From JBGSYN01 sp964412385 (GTDB lineage: Bacteria; Pseudomonadota; Alphaproteobacteria; Geminicoccales; Geminicoccaceae), in contig CAYPOV010000119.1 of the NCBI GenBank assembly GCA_964412385.1, positions 1-12,830 on the forward strand: a stretch of 12,830 nt of DNA, given 5' to 3'. This document shows, one piece after another, positions 1-6,822 of the stretch. Every line of letters begins with the position of its first letter. Positions within the stretch are counted from its first letter, which is position 1. The notes under the pieces were generated by a model, which was given only the letters and a program-made list of their open reading frames with translations, was not told the DNA's origin and made no database searches. The position numbers and the translations under genes were made by a program.

Positions 1-232
1 GGGCAAGTTGGAAGGGGCTGCCAAACAATTGCTGGCAGGTGGCCATGAGGTCGAAGCACGGGTCGAGCCGGGACAGCCCGAAACCGTGATTGCCGAGATT
101 GTCGAGCGCGATTCAATCGATCTCTTGATTATGGGTGCCTATGGGCACTCGCGGCTGCGAAGTTTGGTCATCGGTAGCACGACCTCGGAAATGATCCGGG
201 CCTGCAAGATCCCGATCCTGCTTTATCGCTAG
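1..232 (+). CDS. Universal stress protein (UspA family), 3' end only
   Basis: This is the C-terminal part (about 76 codons, reading from base 2) of a gene that begins before the window. The frame is open to the left edge, so the TTG at position 8 is not taken as the start. The sequence shows the UspA-family nucleotide-binding signature G-x2-G-x9-G-S/T near the end (MGAYGHSRLRS then VIGSTTSEM), followed by the usual final beta strand (IPILLYR) and the stop codon TAG at 230-232. Known family role: cytoplasmic proteins of about 140 residues, or tandem forms of about 280, many of which bind ATP and are made under stress. Whether this one is single or tandem cannot be seen. It ends 170 nt before the esterase gene and does not look functionally tied to the transporters downstream. 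Confidence 0.85.
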   Translation, partial: GKLEGAAKQLLAGGHEVEARVEPGQPETVIAEIVERDSIDLLIMGAYGHSRLRSLVIGSTTSEMIRACKIPILLYR

Positions 233-236
233 AGAG

Positions 237-258
237 CAAGGCTGGCCTTGAAGGTTTT
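237..258 (+). terminator. Weak candidate terminator after the stress protein gene
   Basis: A perfect 6-bp inverted repeat CAAGGC (237-242) / GCCTTG (245-250) starts 4 nt after the stress protein stop codon. A run of four T (255-258) follows, but four other bases lie between stem and T-run and the loop as drawn is only 2 nt (4 nt if the innermost pair opens). The position fits a Rho-independent terminator; the short stem and short, displaced T-run make it weak. Confidence 0.35.
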
Positions 259-296
259 GCGGTGACGAGTTCTAAATTGCGGTGTCGAGTTCCAAT
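257..296. repeat. Two-copy imperfect 20-bp tandem repeat upstream of the esterase gene
   Basis: Two adjacent 20-bp units, 257-276 and 277-296, both begin TTGCGGTG and share CGAGTTC. They agree at 17 of 20 positions, differing at unit positions 9, 17 and 20. They lie between the stress protein gene and the esterase gene. The spacing of about two helical turns would place two protein-binding sites on the same DNA face, so a control site for the esterase gene is possible, but nothing else in the sequence shows this. A local duplication without function is the alternative. Confidence 0.6.
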
Positions 297-402
297 TGGT
301 GACCGAGGGCGGCCAGAACATCTTCGTCCATAAATTCCCGGCACGTTAGTGGCGTGGCAGAGCATGAAGCAAACATCGACCGAGTAGAGGAATGAGATCT
401 CA

Positions 403-1299
403 ATGAAGGTGCGGACGGTCGCCCCGATATTGGCGTCATTGTTGGTTGTAGGCGCGCCGGCCGCTGCGGGCGAGGTTCGAGAGAACCTGATGGCGCCAAG
501 CTCGGCCCTCGGGCATGACCTCCCATTCAGCATCTATCTTCCAGAAGAGTTTCAGCCTGATGGCGCGCGCTATCCGGTTGTCTATCTACTCCACGGCTAT
601 GGCGGCGGTCAGCGGGAATGGCTTGCGGGCGGGCGTATCGAGGCAACACTTGATCGCTTGATCCAAGAGGACATCATCGCGCCTGTGATTGCGATTATGC
701 CTGATGCGGCCAAGAGCTGGTATGTCGACAGTGCGCAATATGGCGGTCCCGGCGATTACGAAACCGCGATTGTTCGCGATCTCGTGCGTCATGTCGATCA
801 AACCTTTCCGACCGATCCCGAAAAGCGCGCCATCGCGGGCTTGTCGATGGGAGGTTTTGGTGCACTTCGCCTGGCTTTTTCTTATCCTGAATCATTCTCC
901 GCCGTGGTTGCGCTGAGCCCTGCGATCTTCAAGCCAGACGGCGTGTCGGCTCAAGCCTTTCCGACGGGATTACTGCCGGGCGATCTTGAGCGATGGTTTC
1001 CCAACACCACAGGCGAGCGATTCGACAGGACGGTCTATGAAGAGCAGAATCCATTCTCATTAATCGATGACCTCGCCGCTCGTGACAATCCGCCACCGAT
1101 CATGCTGACCGTCGGCGATGATGATTTCTTCAAGCTCTATGACGGCACGCTCGAATTTTATCTCGAGCTTCGTGCTCAGGGCCTCACGCCGGAATTGCGG
1201 GTGGCGGATGGCGGGCACGATTGGGATTACTGGCGCCGCGTCACCGAGGACATGATTCTGTTCGTTGATTCCGCTTGGAAGGAACACGAACAACAGTGA
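403..1299 (+). CDS. Exported alpha/beta-hydrolase esterase (esterase D family)
   Basis: A 298-residue serine esterase of the putative-esterase (esterase D / feruloyl esterase / S-formylglutathione hydrolase) family. Residues 1-22 form a Sec signal peptide (KVR, hydrophobic core, then APAAAG), so the enzyme should act in the periplasm or outside. The core has the oxyanion-hole HGYGGG (64-69), the nucleophile elbow GLSMGG with Ser148, an acidic residue in VGDDDFF (239-241) and the likely catalytic His272 in GGHDW, so the triad looks complete. The signal peptide argues against the cytosolic S-formylglutathione hydrolase. Relatives hydrolyse acyl, acetyl or feruloyl esters on sugars; the substrate here cannot be read. 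The ATG at 403 is the only sensible start; its best purine-rich stretch, AGAGG (386-390), is rather far, 12 nt away. It is transcribed toward the ROK regulator gene and their stop codons abut. Confidence 0.9.
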   Translation: MKVRTVAPILASLLVVGAPAAAGEVRENLMAPSSALGHDLPFSIYLPEEFQPDGARYPVVYLLHGYGGGQREWLAGGRIEATLDRLIQEDIIAPVIAIMPDAAKSWYVDSAQYGGPGDYETAIVRDLVRHVDQTFPTDPEKRAIAGLSMGGFGALRLAFSYPESFSAVVALSPAIFKPDGVSAQAFPTGLLPGDLERWFPNTTGERFDRTVYEEQNPFSLIDDLAARDNPPPIMLTVGDDDFFKLYDGTLEFYLELRAQGLTPELRVADGGHDWDYWRRVTEDMILFVDSAWKEHEQQ

Positions 1300-2550
1300 T
1301 CACGTAACGCGCGCAATGTCCTTAAACAGAACCTCGCGGTCTTGGGCGAAATTGGCGAGGAGAGGCAGGCTCGCACCGCCGATCGCCCGCGCATAAGCGC
1401 CGATCGTTCCCTCGACAAAGTCGATGGGACTGAGCCCGTCCTGTTCGATCTCTTGGTTTTTTTCTTGGATTGTTGTCACCAAGCGCGAACGAATGGGAGG
1501 TGGTAGGGCGCCGTCAATGATGACAGCCTCGAAATCGATCACGGCACGGGCCGAGGTCGTGGCAAGAGCAAGTGCCATCGCGGCTTCGTCGATCCATTCG
1601 CTCACCAAATGATCCGGCTCGTCCCATTGTTCGGGTGTGAGCCAGATGTCGCTCGGATCGATCCCCGCCATTTCGCATTTGCGCTCCAGCACATAGATCG
1701 ACGCGGCTTTGATCAGCTGGCGATGTCCGTTTTCACCTCCGGGGACGATCATCGAACCTAAGGCTCCGGCATTGCCTTTCGAGCCGGGAAACACGTTGCC
1801 GCCAAGCACGATCCCGCCGCCAACGAACGAGCCGATATAGAGATAGAGAAAATCGCTGAAGCGATGCCCTTCGCCGAAAACAAGCTCGGCTGCACAAGCG
1901 GCGGTCGCGTCGTTGTAGATATAGACCGGCCAAGGCAGGGCATTTCGGAATGTGGCGGCAATATCAAAGCCACGCCAAAATTCCAGGACTTCGGCAGGGG
2001 CACCCATTTCCTTGGACCATTTCCACATCTCATAAGGCATGGCGATTCCGAGACCGGCGATCCGAGTACGCCTTTCCTCGTTAAGGCTGCCGGTCAGTGC
2101 ATCGACGCTCTCAAGTGCGAACTTCAAGAGCCGATCGCGTTCTGGATAGCGATAGGTATCGCGCCGGCTGGTCACGACGCGGCCGAGAAAATCAATGATC
2201 ATGACATCGGCACTGCGCCGGCCGATCTTAAACCCGATACCAAATGCGCCTTCGGGATCGAGCGCATAGGGGATCGACGGTTGGCCGACGCGGCCACGCC
2301 TTTTGGCTTCTCTTCGAACCAAGCCATCGGTCTCGAGCCTATTGACAATAACCGTGGCGGTTTGCGCCGAGAGCGCCGTAAGCCGGGCTATCTCGGCTTT
2401 CGGCAAGGTCTTGTGCCTGCGGATCAAGGAGAGGATTAGCCGCTCATTATAGAGCCTAATGCCCAAGTGATTGGACCCGGGCGACGTGCTGATGGCGGCG
2501 CCGTCGGTATCAGGAGCGCTGTTGCTGGAAACGAGACTTGGGTCGGGCAT
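1300..2550 (-). CDS. ROK-family transcriptional repressor (probable regulator of the frc operon)
   Basis: A sugar-sensing repressor of the NagC/XylR/Mlc (ROK) type. An N-terminal winged helix-turn-helix (about residues 30-80 from this start; KAEIARLTALSAQTA then VIVNRLETDGL) is followed by a sugar-kinase-like ROK domain with the Asn-Asp pair in YNDATAACAAEL. The cysteine cluster CxCGxxGC that holds zinc in many ROK proteins is absent from the usual place (after GNAGALGSMIVPGG). The frame is open back to a GTG at 2601 and an ATG at 2592. I prefer the ATG at 2550 (416 aa): it has GGAAAGAGGA directly upstream, and the earlier starts would overlap the likely promoter and lie unusually far from the HTH. 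It is divergent from frcB across a palindromic site; rhizobial frc operons carry a ROK regulator (frcR) in the same place. The family is clear; the target is inferred. Confidence 0.88.
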   Translation of the reverse strand: MPDPSLVSSNSAPDTDGAAISTSPGSNHLGIRLYNERLILSLIRRHKTLPKAEIARLTALSAQTATVIVNRLETDGLVRREAKRRGRVGQPSIPYALDPEGAFGIGFKIGRRSADVMIIDFLGRVVTSRRDTYRYPERDRLLKFALESVDALTGSLNEERRTRIAGLGIAMPYEMWKWSKEMGAPAEVLEFWRGFDIAATFRNALPWPVYIYNDATAACAAELVFGEGHRFSDFLYLYIGSFVGGGIVLGGNVFPGSKGNAGALGSMIVPGGENGHRQLIKAASIYVLERKCEMAGIDPSDIWLTPEQWDEPDHLVSEWIDEAAMALALATTSARAVIDFEAVIIDGALPPPIRSRLVTTIQEKNQEIEQDGLSPIDFVEGTIGAYARAIGGASLPLLANFAQDREVLFKDIARVT

Positions 2551-2591
2551 TCCTCTTTCCGCGAGTTCGGGTTGGCCACCCATCGCGGTCA

Positions 2592-2620
2592 TTGATGACA
2601 CGGAAACACATCATGGTCAA
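2592..2620 (-). promoter_or_regulatory. Candidate promoter for the ROK regulator gene
   Basis: On the minus strand, TTGACC (2620 down to 2615) overlaps the left arm of the palindrome and is a good -35 match. About 17 nt later lies the weak -10 candidate CATCAA (2597 down to 2592). A start of transcription near 2585 would put the GTG (2601) and ATG (2592) upstream of the mRNA and favour the ATG at 2550 as translation start. It mirrors the frcB promoter, as expected for an autoregulated divergent pair. Confidence 0.35.
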
Positions 2621-2650
2621 TTATTAAATCAAATTGATTTATTTATTGAC
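2616..2650. promoter_or_regulatory. 35-bp palindromic operator in the divergent ROK / frcB control region
   Basis: A large AT-rich inverted repeat is centred on base 2633. Outer arms GTCAAT (2616-2621) and ATTGAC (2645-2650) match perfectly; inner arms TAAATCAA (2625-2632) and TTGATTTA (2634-2641) match perfectly around a single A. Of 17 base pairs across the axis, 15 are complementary, the exceptions being 2622/2644 and 2624/2642. AT-rich palindromes are typical operators of ROK repressors, and the adjacent gene encodes one. The outer arms overlap a -35 element on each strand, so one bound dimer could block both promoters. Confidence 0.7.
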
Positions 2651-2674
2651 ATGCGGCCGCGGCAGGGTATTGAT
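2646..2674 (+). promoter_or_regulatory. Candidate sigma-70 type promoter for frcBCA
   Basis: A perfect consensus -35 hexamer TTGACA lies at 2646-2651. A poor -10 match, TATTGA at 2668-2673 (spacer 16) or ATTGAT at 2669-2674 (spacer 17), follows. Transcription would begin near 2680 and leave a leader of about 45 nt before the frcB start codon. The -35 overlaps the right arm of the palindrome, which fits repression by occlusion. The -35 is convincing; the -10 is weak. Confidence 0.45.
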
Positions 2675-2726
2675 GGGGATCAGGTTGGGTACAGGGCTCA
2701 ACCGATCAAATCGGGAGGTTCATTTC

Positions 2727-3752
2727 ATGATCCGCAAATCTCTGTTGATGGGCGCCGCAGCCATGGCTCTTGCCGTAGGAACCGGCGGCACGGCGTCAGC
2801 CCAAGGCGAAATCGTCGGACTGATTACTAAGACCAACACCAACCCGTTCTTCGTGAAGATGAAGGAAGGTGCCGAGGAAAAAGCGAACGAGCTTGGCATG
2901 GAGCTTCGCTCTTTTGCCGGCAAGTATGACGGCGATAATGAGAGTCAGGTCGAGGCAATCGAGAGCCTGATCGCGGCCGAGGCGGCAGGCATTCTCATCA
3001 CGCCTTCGGATACGACGGCGATCGTGCCGACCATCGAGCGCGCTCGAGATGCCGGCATTCTCGTTATTGCCCTCGACACCCAGCTCGAGCCGCCAGACGC
3101 GGCTGACGCAACCTTCGCCACCGACAATTTCCGCGCCGGCGAACTCATTGGCCAATGGGCGGCTGCGAAAATGGGTGACGAGGCGGCCAATGCCAAAATT
3201 GCCATGCTCGATCTCAGCGAGGCCGAGGTCTCGGTCGACGTCCAGCGTGACCAGGGCTTCCTGACCGGTTTTGGCATCGACACCGCCGACATCAACGATA
3301 TCGGTGACGAAGACGATGCTCGGATCGTCGGTAACGATATCACAGGTGGTAACGAGGAAGGTGGCCGCACCGCGATGGAGAACCTTCTGCAGCGCGATCC
3401 CGGCATCAATCTCGTCTACACGATCAACGAACCGGCTGCTGCCGGCGCCTATGAAGCCCTCAATTCATTCGGTCTCGCCGACAATGTCACAATCACCTCC
3501 ATCGATGGTGGCTGTCCGGGCGTGCAAAATGTGGCGGAAGGCATCATCGGCGCCACCTCGATGCAGTTCCCGCTGCGCATGGCTGCCCTCGGCGTGGAAG
3601 CCGTCAAGGCCCATGCCGACACCGGCGAATTACCCCAAAACACCGAAGGCAAATCGTTCTTCGACACAGGTGTGCAGCTCGTGACCGATGATCCGCAGGA
3701 AGGGATCGAATCGATCACGTCGGAAGAAGCCCTCGAGCTTTGCTGGGGTTAA
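2727..3752 (+). CDS. frcB: Sugar ABC transporter periplasmic binding protein, FrcB-like (fructose)
   Basis: A 341-residue substrate-binding protein of the CUT2 class (periplasmic binding protein type I fold, as in ribose-binding protein). Residues 1-25 are a Sec signal peptide with a likely cut after TASA. The mature N-terminus (GLITKTNTNPFFVKMKEG), the stretch DATFATDNFRAGELIGQWAA, the segment NEEGGRTAMENLL, the hinge-side motif INEPAAAGAYEAL, DGGCPGVQNVAEG and the ending LCWG all resemble rhizobial FrcB as I remember it, including the length. The ATG at 2727 has GGGAGG at 2713-2718, 8 nt upstream; longer in-frame starts such as the TTG at 2634 fall inside the operator. It is first in the frcBCA order and is followed by an intercistronic hairpin. 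FrcB is known to bind fructose and, in rhizobia, also ribose and mannose; specificity here is inferred by resemblance. Confidence 0.9.
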   Translation: MIRKSLLMGAAAMALAVGTGGTASAQGEIVGLITKTNTNPFFVKMKEGAEEKANELGMELRSFAGKYDGDNESQVEAIESLIAAEAAGILITPSDTTAIVPTIERARDAGILVIALDTQLEPPDAADATFATDNFRAGELIGQWAAAKMGDEAANAKIAMLDLSEAEVSVDVQRDQGFLTGFGIDTADINDIGDEDDARIVGNDITGGNEEGGRTAMENLLQRDPGINLVYTINEPAAAGAYEALNSFGLADNVTITSIDGGCPGVQNVAEGIIGATSMQFPLRMAALGVEAVKAHADTGELPQNTEGKSFFDTGVQLVTDDPQEGIESITSEEALELCWG

Positions 3753-3785
3753 TCCTATTGGCCTCACCTCGGGCCTAATCTAGAA

Positions 3786-3810
3786 GGGAGGCGGCACTTT
3801 GCCGTCTCCC
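3786..3810 (+). promoter_or_regulatory. Strong intercistronic hairpin between frcB and frcC
   Basis: An 11-bp stem pairs 3786-3796 (GGGAGGCGGCA) with 3800-3810 (TGCCGTCTCCC) around the loop CTT; only 3791/3805 is a G-U pair. No T-run follows, so it is not a standard intrinsic terminator. Hairpins in this place, directly after a binding-protein gene, are known in other importer operons to protect the upstream mRNA segment, giving more binding protein than permease. That function is inferred here. It ends 13 nt before the frcC Shine-Dalgarno sequence. Confidence 0.65.
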
Positions 3811-3835
3811 ACGACAATCAATCGGGGAGGTTCCC

Positions 3836-4918
3836 ATGGCAGACACAACGTCGCCACCGAAACGTGAGCGGCAGGAGTATGAGAGGGCACTCGACAAGAG
3901 TGCCAGTACCGTCGCCACGTTTGACGAGTCTCATCGCTCGTTATTGCAGCGCATTCAGCATATTCTTCACTCCAACCCGACTCTCGTTCCGGTCATCGTC
4001 CTGGCTGTATCGATCCTGGTCTTTGGCGCAATCGCGAACAACTTCCTAACATCGTTCAACCTATCGCTGATCATCGCCCAGGTGACGATCATCGGCATGC
4101 TGGGTATCGCCCAGTCACTGGTCATTCTCACGGCAGGCATCGATCTTTCGGTTGCCGCTATCATGATGCTCAGCACCGTGATCATGGGTGGCCTTGCCGT
4201 CAATGTCGGCCTGCCGAGCATCATCGCCATTCCTATCGGTCTCATTTGCGGTGGGCTTTGCGGTCTCTTCAACGGTATGCTCGTTGCCAAGATCAAGCTC
4301 CCGCCATTTATCGTGACGCTTGGTAGCTGGTCGATATTTTTCGCCCTCGTTCTTTATCTTTCGGGCGGTGAGAGCATTCGAAGCCAGGACATCGACGCGT
4401 CGGCGCCGCTCTTGAAGCTGTTTGGCCATCGCGTTGAAATCTTCGGCGCGCAGTTCACGACCGGCTCGATCTTCATGCTGGTCCTGTTCGGTGTGTTCTG
4501 GTACGTGCTTAATCACACGCCATGGGGCCGACACATCTACGCCGTCGGTGACGATGCACCCTCTGCAGCCCTCGCCGGCATTCGAACGGACAAAGTTCTT
4601 ATCTCGGCTTATGTCACGGCCGGTGTGCTGTGCGGACTTGCCGGATGGGCCGCGATCGGACGTGTCGGCTCGGTGTCACCGCAATCCTTCTACGAAGGCA
4701 ATCTCGATGCCATCACCGCGGTCGTGATTGGCGGCATCTCGCTGTTTGGCGGCCGCGGCTCGATTCTCGGCACGCTAGTTGGTGCATTGATCGTCGGTGT
4801 CTTCCGATCCGGTCTCAATCTCGCGGGCGTCGATGTTCTCTGGCAGCAATTTGCTGTTGGCGCTCTCATCATTCTCGCGGTCGCGACCGACCAGTGGCTC
4901 AGAAAGGTCTCAGGCTGA
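3836..4918 (+). CDS. frcC: Sugar ABC transporter permease, FrcC-like (CUT2 family)
   Basis: A 360-residue inner-membrane permease of the RbsC/AraH (BPD_transp_2) family. A hydrophilic N-terminal tail of about 45 residues is followed by some nine or ten hydrophobic segments starting near residue 49 (VPVIVLAVSILVFGAI). The family motif LTAGIDLSV lies at 99-106, and the cytoplasmic coupling region AVGDDAPSAALAGIRTDKV precedes the last membrane segments. Its length equals that of rhizobial FrcC as I recall it. The permease should form a homodimer that moves sugar delivered by FrcB, driven by FrcA. The ATG at 3836 has GGGGAGG at 3824-3830, an excellent ribosome binding site. Its stop codon TGA shares its last base with the frcA start (TGATG), so the two are likely translationally coupled. 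Confidence 0.92.
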   Translation: MADTTSPPKRERQEYERALDKSASTVATFDESHRSLLQRIQHILHSNPTLVPVIVLAVSILVFGAIANNFLTSFNLSLIIAQVTIIGMLGIAQSLVILTAGIDLSVAAIMMLSTVIMGGLAVNVGLPSIIAIPIGLICGGLCGLFNGMLVAKIKLPPFIVTLGSWSIFFALVLYLSGGESIRSQDIDASAPLLKLFGHRVEIFGAQFTTGSIFMLVLFGVFWYVLNHTPWGRHIYAVGDDAPSAALAGIRTDKVLISAYVTAGVLCGLAGWAAIGRVGSVSPQSFYEGNLDAITAVVIGGISLFGGRGSILGTLVGALIVGVFRSGLNLAGVDVLWQQFAVGALIILAVATDQWLRKVSG

Positions 4919-5697
4919 TGGAAAATAAACCCGAACCCATCCTTAGCGGCACTCAACTCGTCAAACGCTATGGCCGCGTGGTTGCCATGGATCACGCAGA
5001 TTTCGAACTCTATCCGGGCGAGGTTCTGGCCGTGATCGGCGATAACGGCGCCGGGAAATCGACCCTCATCAAGGCCTTGTGCGGCGCAATCTCGGTCGAC
5101 AGTGGCGAGATCCTTTTGGACGGCGCACCGGTTCATTTCGCCGGACCCATGGATGCGCGAGATGCCGGGATCGAAACGGTCTATCAGACCCTGGCCCTCT
5201 CGCCTGCGCTGTCGATCGCAGACAATCTCTTCCTGGGTCGCGAGATCAAGAAGGAGGGCTTCTTGGGCAAGTATCTCCACATGCTCGACAGAAAGAAGAT
5301 GCATCAGATGGCGCGCGATCGCCTCTCCGAACTCGGCCTTTTGACCATTCAAAACATCGGTCAGTTGGTGGAGACACTTTCGGGAGGTCAGCGGCAAGGT
5401 GTGGCGGTCGCGCGCGCTGCCGCATTCGGCTCCAAAGTTGTGTTCATGGACGAGCCCACGGCAGCGCTCGGAGTCAAGGAAAGCCGGCGGGTCCTGGATC
5501 TCATTCAGGACGTGAAGTCCCGCGGCTTGCCGATCGTACTGATCAGCCACAATATGCCCCATGTGTTCGAAGTCGCCGATCGCATCCACATCCACCGCTT
5601 GGGCCGCCGTCATGCCGTGATCAAACCCGACGACTTCTCGATGTCGGACGCTGTGGCGATCATGACCGGGGCCATGGATCCGCCGACGATCCATTGA
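4918..5697 (+). CDS. frcA: Sugar ABC transporter ATP-binding protein, FrcA-like
   Basis: A 259-residue ATPase with one nucleotide-binding domain. It shows the Walker A motif GDNGAGKST (41-49), the Q-loop Gln90, the ABC signature LSGGQ (154-158), Walker B VVFMDE (174-179, with Glu179 as catalytic base) and the H-loop His211 in ISHNM. All catalytic motifs are intact. Most CUT2 importers use a double-domain ATPase (RbsA, about 500 residues); FrcA is a known single-domain exception of about 260 residues, and this protein matches that form, so it should act as a homodimer on FrcC. The start is the ATG at 4918, overlapping the frcC stop by one base; an open frame reaching back to 4630 lies inside frcC and is not used. 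It ends 27 nt before the next gene. Confidence 0.93.
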   Translation: MENKPEPILSGTQLVKRYGRVVAMDHADFELYPGEVLAVIGDNGAGKSTLIKALCGAISVDSGEILLDGAPVHFAGPMDARDAGIETVYQTLALSPALSIADNLFLGREIKKEGFLGKYLHMLDRKKMHQMARDRLSELGLLTIQNIGQLVETLSGGQRQGVAVARAAAFGSKVVFMDEPTAALGVKESRRVLDLIQDVKSRGLPIVLISHNMPHVFEVADRIHIHRLGRRHAVIKPDDFSMSDAVAIMTGAMDPPTIH

Positions 5698-5724
5698 TTC
5701 ACTGCAAGCCAAGGAAAAGATCCA

Positions 5725-6810
5725 ATGCCGCTCTCAAGACGGACCCATCTGAAAGCCTTGGGCTCGGCAGCAAGCCTTGCGACACCGGCGATCTTGCGCG
5801 GACGCGGGGCGGAGGCACAAGATAAGCCCAAGGAGATTAGGGTGCGGTCTTGGGGCGGCATTTGGGAAGAGAGCCTTCGTCAAGGTGTCGCCGATGCTTT
5901 CAGCGAGGCGACCGCGATCCCCGTTGCGATCGACAACACGGACGACAATCAGATGGTCTCGGCGATTCTCGATGCAGCCCGGCACGACGCACCGCCGCCA
6001 ATCCATGTCGATTGGAACACGACGATCAACGCGACCCGCCTGAGGTCACGCTATGCCACGGAAGATCTTTCAGAGCTTGATGGGATAAGCGAGCTTTTGC
6101 GGGTTGCTAGGCCCTTCGAATTCGATGATTGGCCGTTCGTCAATGTCTATTCCTATGTCATGGGCTTGGCCTATCGGAGCGACGCTTTTCCCGGAGGCCC
6201 GCCGATATCCTGGCAGGTGATGGCCGATCCGAAGTTCAAAGACCGCGTTGGTCTTTACACAGACGGTGGGGGCTTTTTCAGTGCCTCCCAAGTTGCCGGC
6301 GGAGGGTCGATGATGGATATCCCCGATGACATGTCGGCCTGCTGGTCATTCATGGAAAAGGTCGCAGCCAACGAGCCGAAACTCGGGCTCGATCCGGACA
6401 TCGTTGCCTGGCTGGTCGATGGCAGCATCGACATTGCCTGTACAATCACTGCCAACGCTCATGCCGCCAATGAACAAGGCGCTTCGGTTTCGGTGACGGT
6501 GCCGCTGGAGAGCGCCGATCTCGCAACCGACGCCATGGCGATCCCGATCGGCCTCGAAGACCATGATCGCTATTGGGCCAAGCGTTTCGTCGAGACCGCA
6601 ATCTCGGCGCGAGCACAGCAAGCGTGGTGTGGTGTCCTCGGACTGCCGCCGGTCTATCCCAGCCTAGCCGTGCCGCCGGGGCGCGAGAACGATCCGACCT
6701 ATCCGCAAACCCAAGAGCAATTCGACCGACTACTCTATCTCCCACCCTCGGTCGTCGCCACACATTTCGAAGAGTGGCAAACGATCTACGAATCGATCTT
6801 CGGCGGTTGA
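5725..6810 (+). CDS. Tat-exported ABC-type solute-binding protein (PotD-like), without a partner permease nearby
   Basis: A 361-residue periplasmic binding protein of the type II fold, nearest in pattern to the spermidine/putrescine and iron-type families (mature start RVRSWGGIWEESLRQGVADAF). The N-terminus carries a twin-arginine signal: SRRTHLKAL with Arg5-Arg6, a mild hydrophobic stretch, and a likely cut after AEA at about residue 31. Tat export implies folding before secretion. The ATG at 5725 has AAGGA at 5711-5715, 9 nt upstream. It follows frcA by 27 nt in the same direction and probably shares its transcript, yet FrcB already serves that importer and is a different fold class. It occupies the place where rhizobia have the sugar kinase gene frcK. 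It may feed a distant permease or act as a sensor; the ligand is unknown. It is convergent with the next gene, 12 nt away. Confidence 0.85.
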   Translation: MPLSRRTHLKALGSAASLATPAILRGRGAEAQDKPKEIRVRSWGGIWEESLRQGVADAFSEATAIPVAIDNTDDNQMVSAILDAARHDAPPPIHVDWNTTINATRLRSRYATEDLSELDGISELLRVARPFEFDDWPFVNVYSYVMGLAYRSDAFPGGPPISWQVMADPKFKDRVGLYTDGGGFFSASQVAGGGSMMDIPDDMSACWSFMEKVAANEPKLGLDPDIVAWLVDGSIDIACTITANAHAANEQGASVSVTVPLESADLATDAMAIPIGLEDHDRYWAKRFVETAISARAQQAWCGVLGLPPVYPSLAVPPGRENDPTYPQTQEQFDRLLYLPPSVVATHFEEWQTIYESIFGG

Positions 6811-6822
6811 TACCCGAGCCTG

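Noticed and set aside
1864..2439. Plus-strand open frame of 191 codons inside the ROK gene
   Set aside because: Antisense to the ROK domain and HTH, no ribosome binding site and no known motif.
2634..2726. Longer N-terminus for frcB beginning at a TTG
   Set aside because: It would start inside the palindromic operator and ahead of the promoter; the ATG at 2727 has a strong GGGAGG and yields a proper signal peptide.
4630..4917. Longer start for frcA within frcC
   Set aside because: It would overlap nearly 300 bases of frcC in another frame; the ATG at 4918 gives the normal length and coupled TGATG.
4690..5712. Long minus-strand open frame of 340 codons across frcC and frcA
   Set aside because: It is antisense to two genes with complete ABC-transporter motifs, has no recognisable domain, and its composition (many His, Arg and Asp) is that of a shadow frame.
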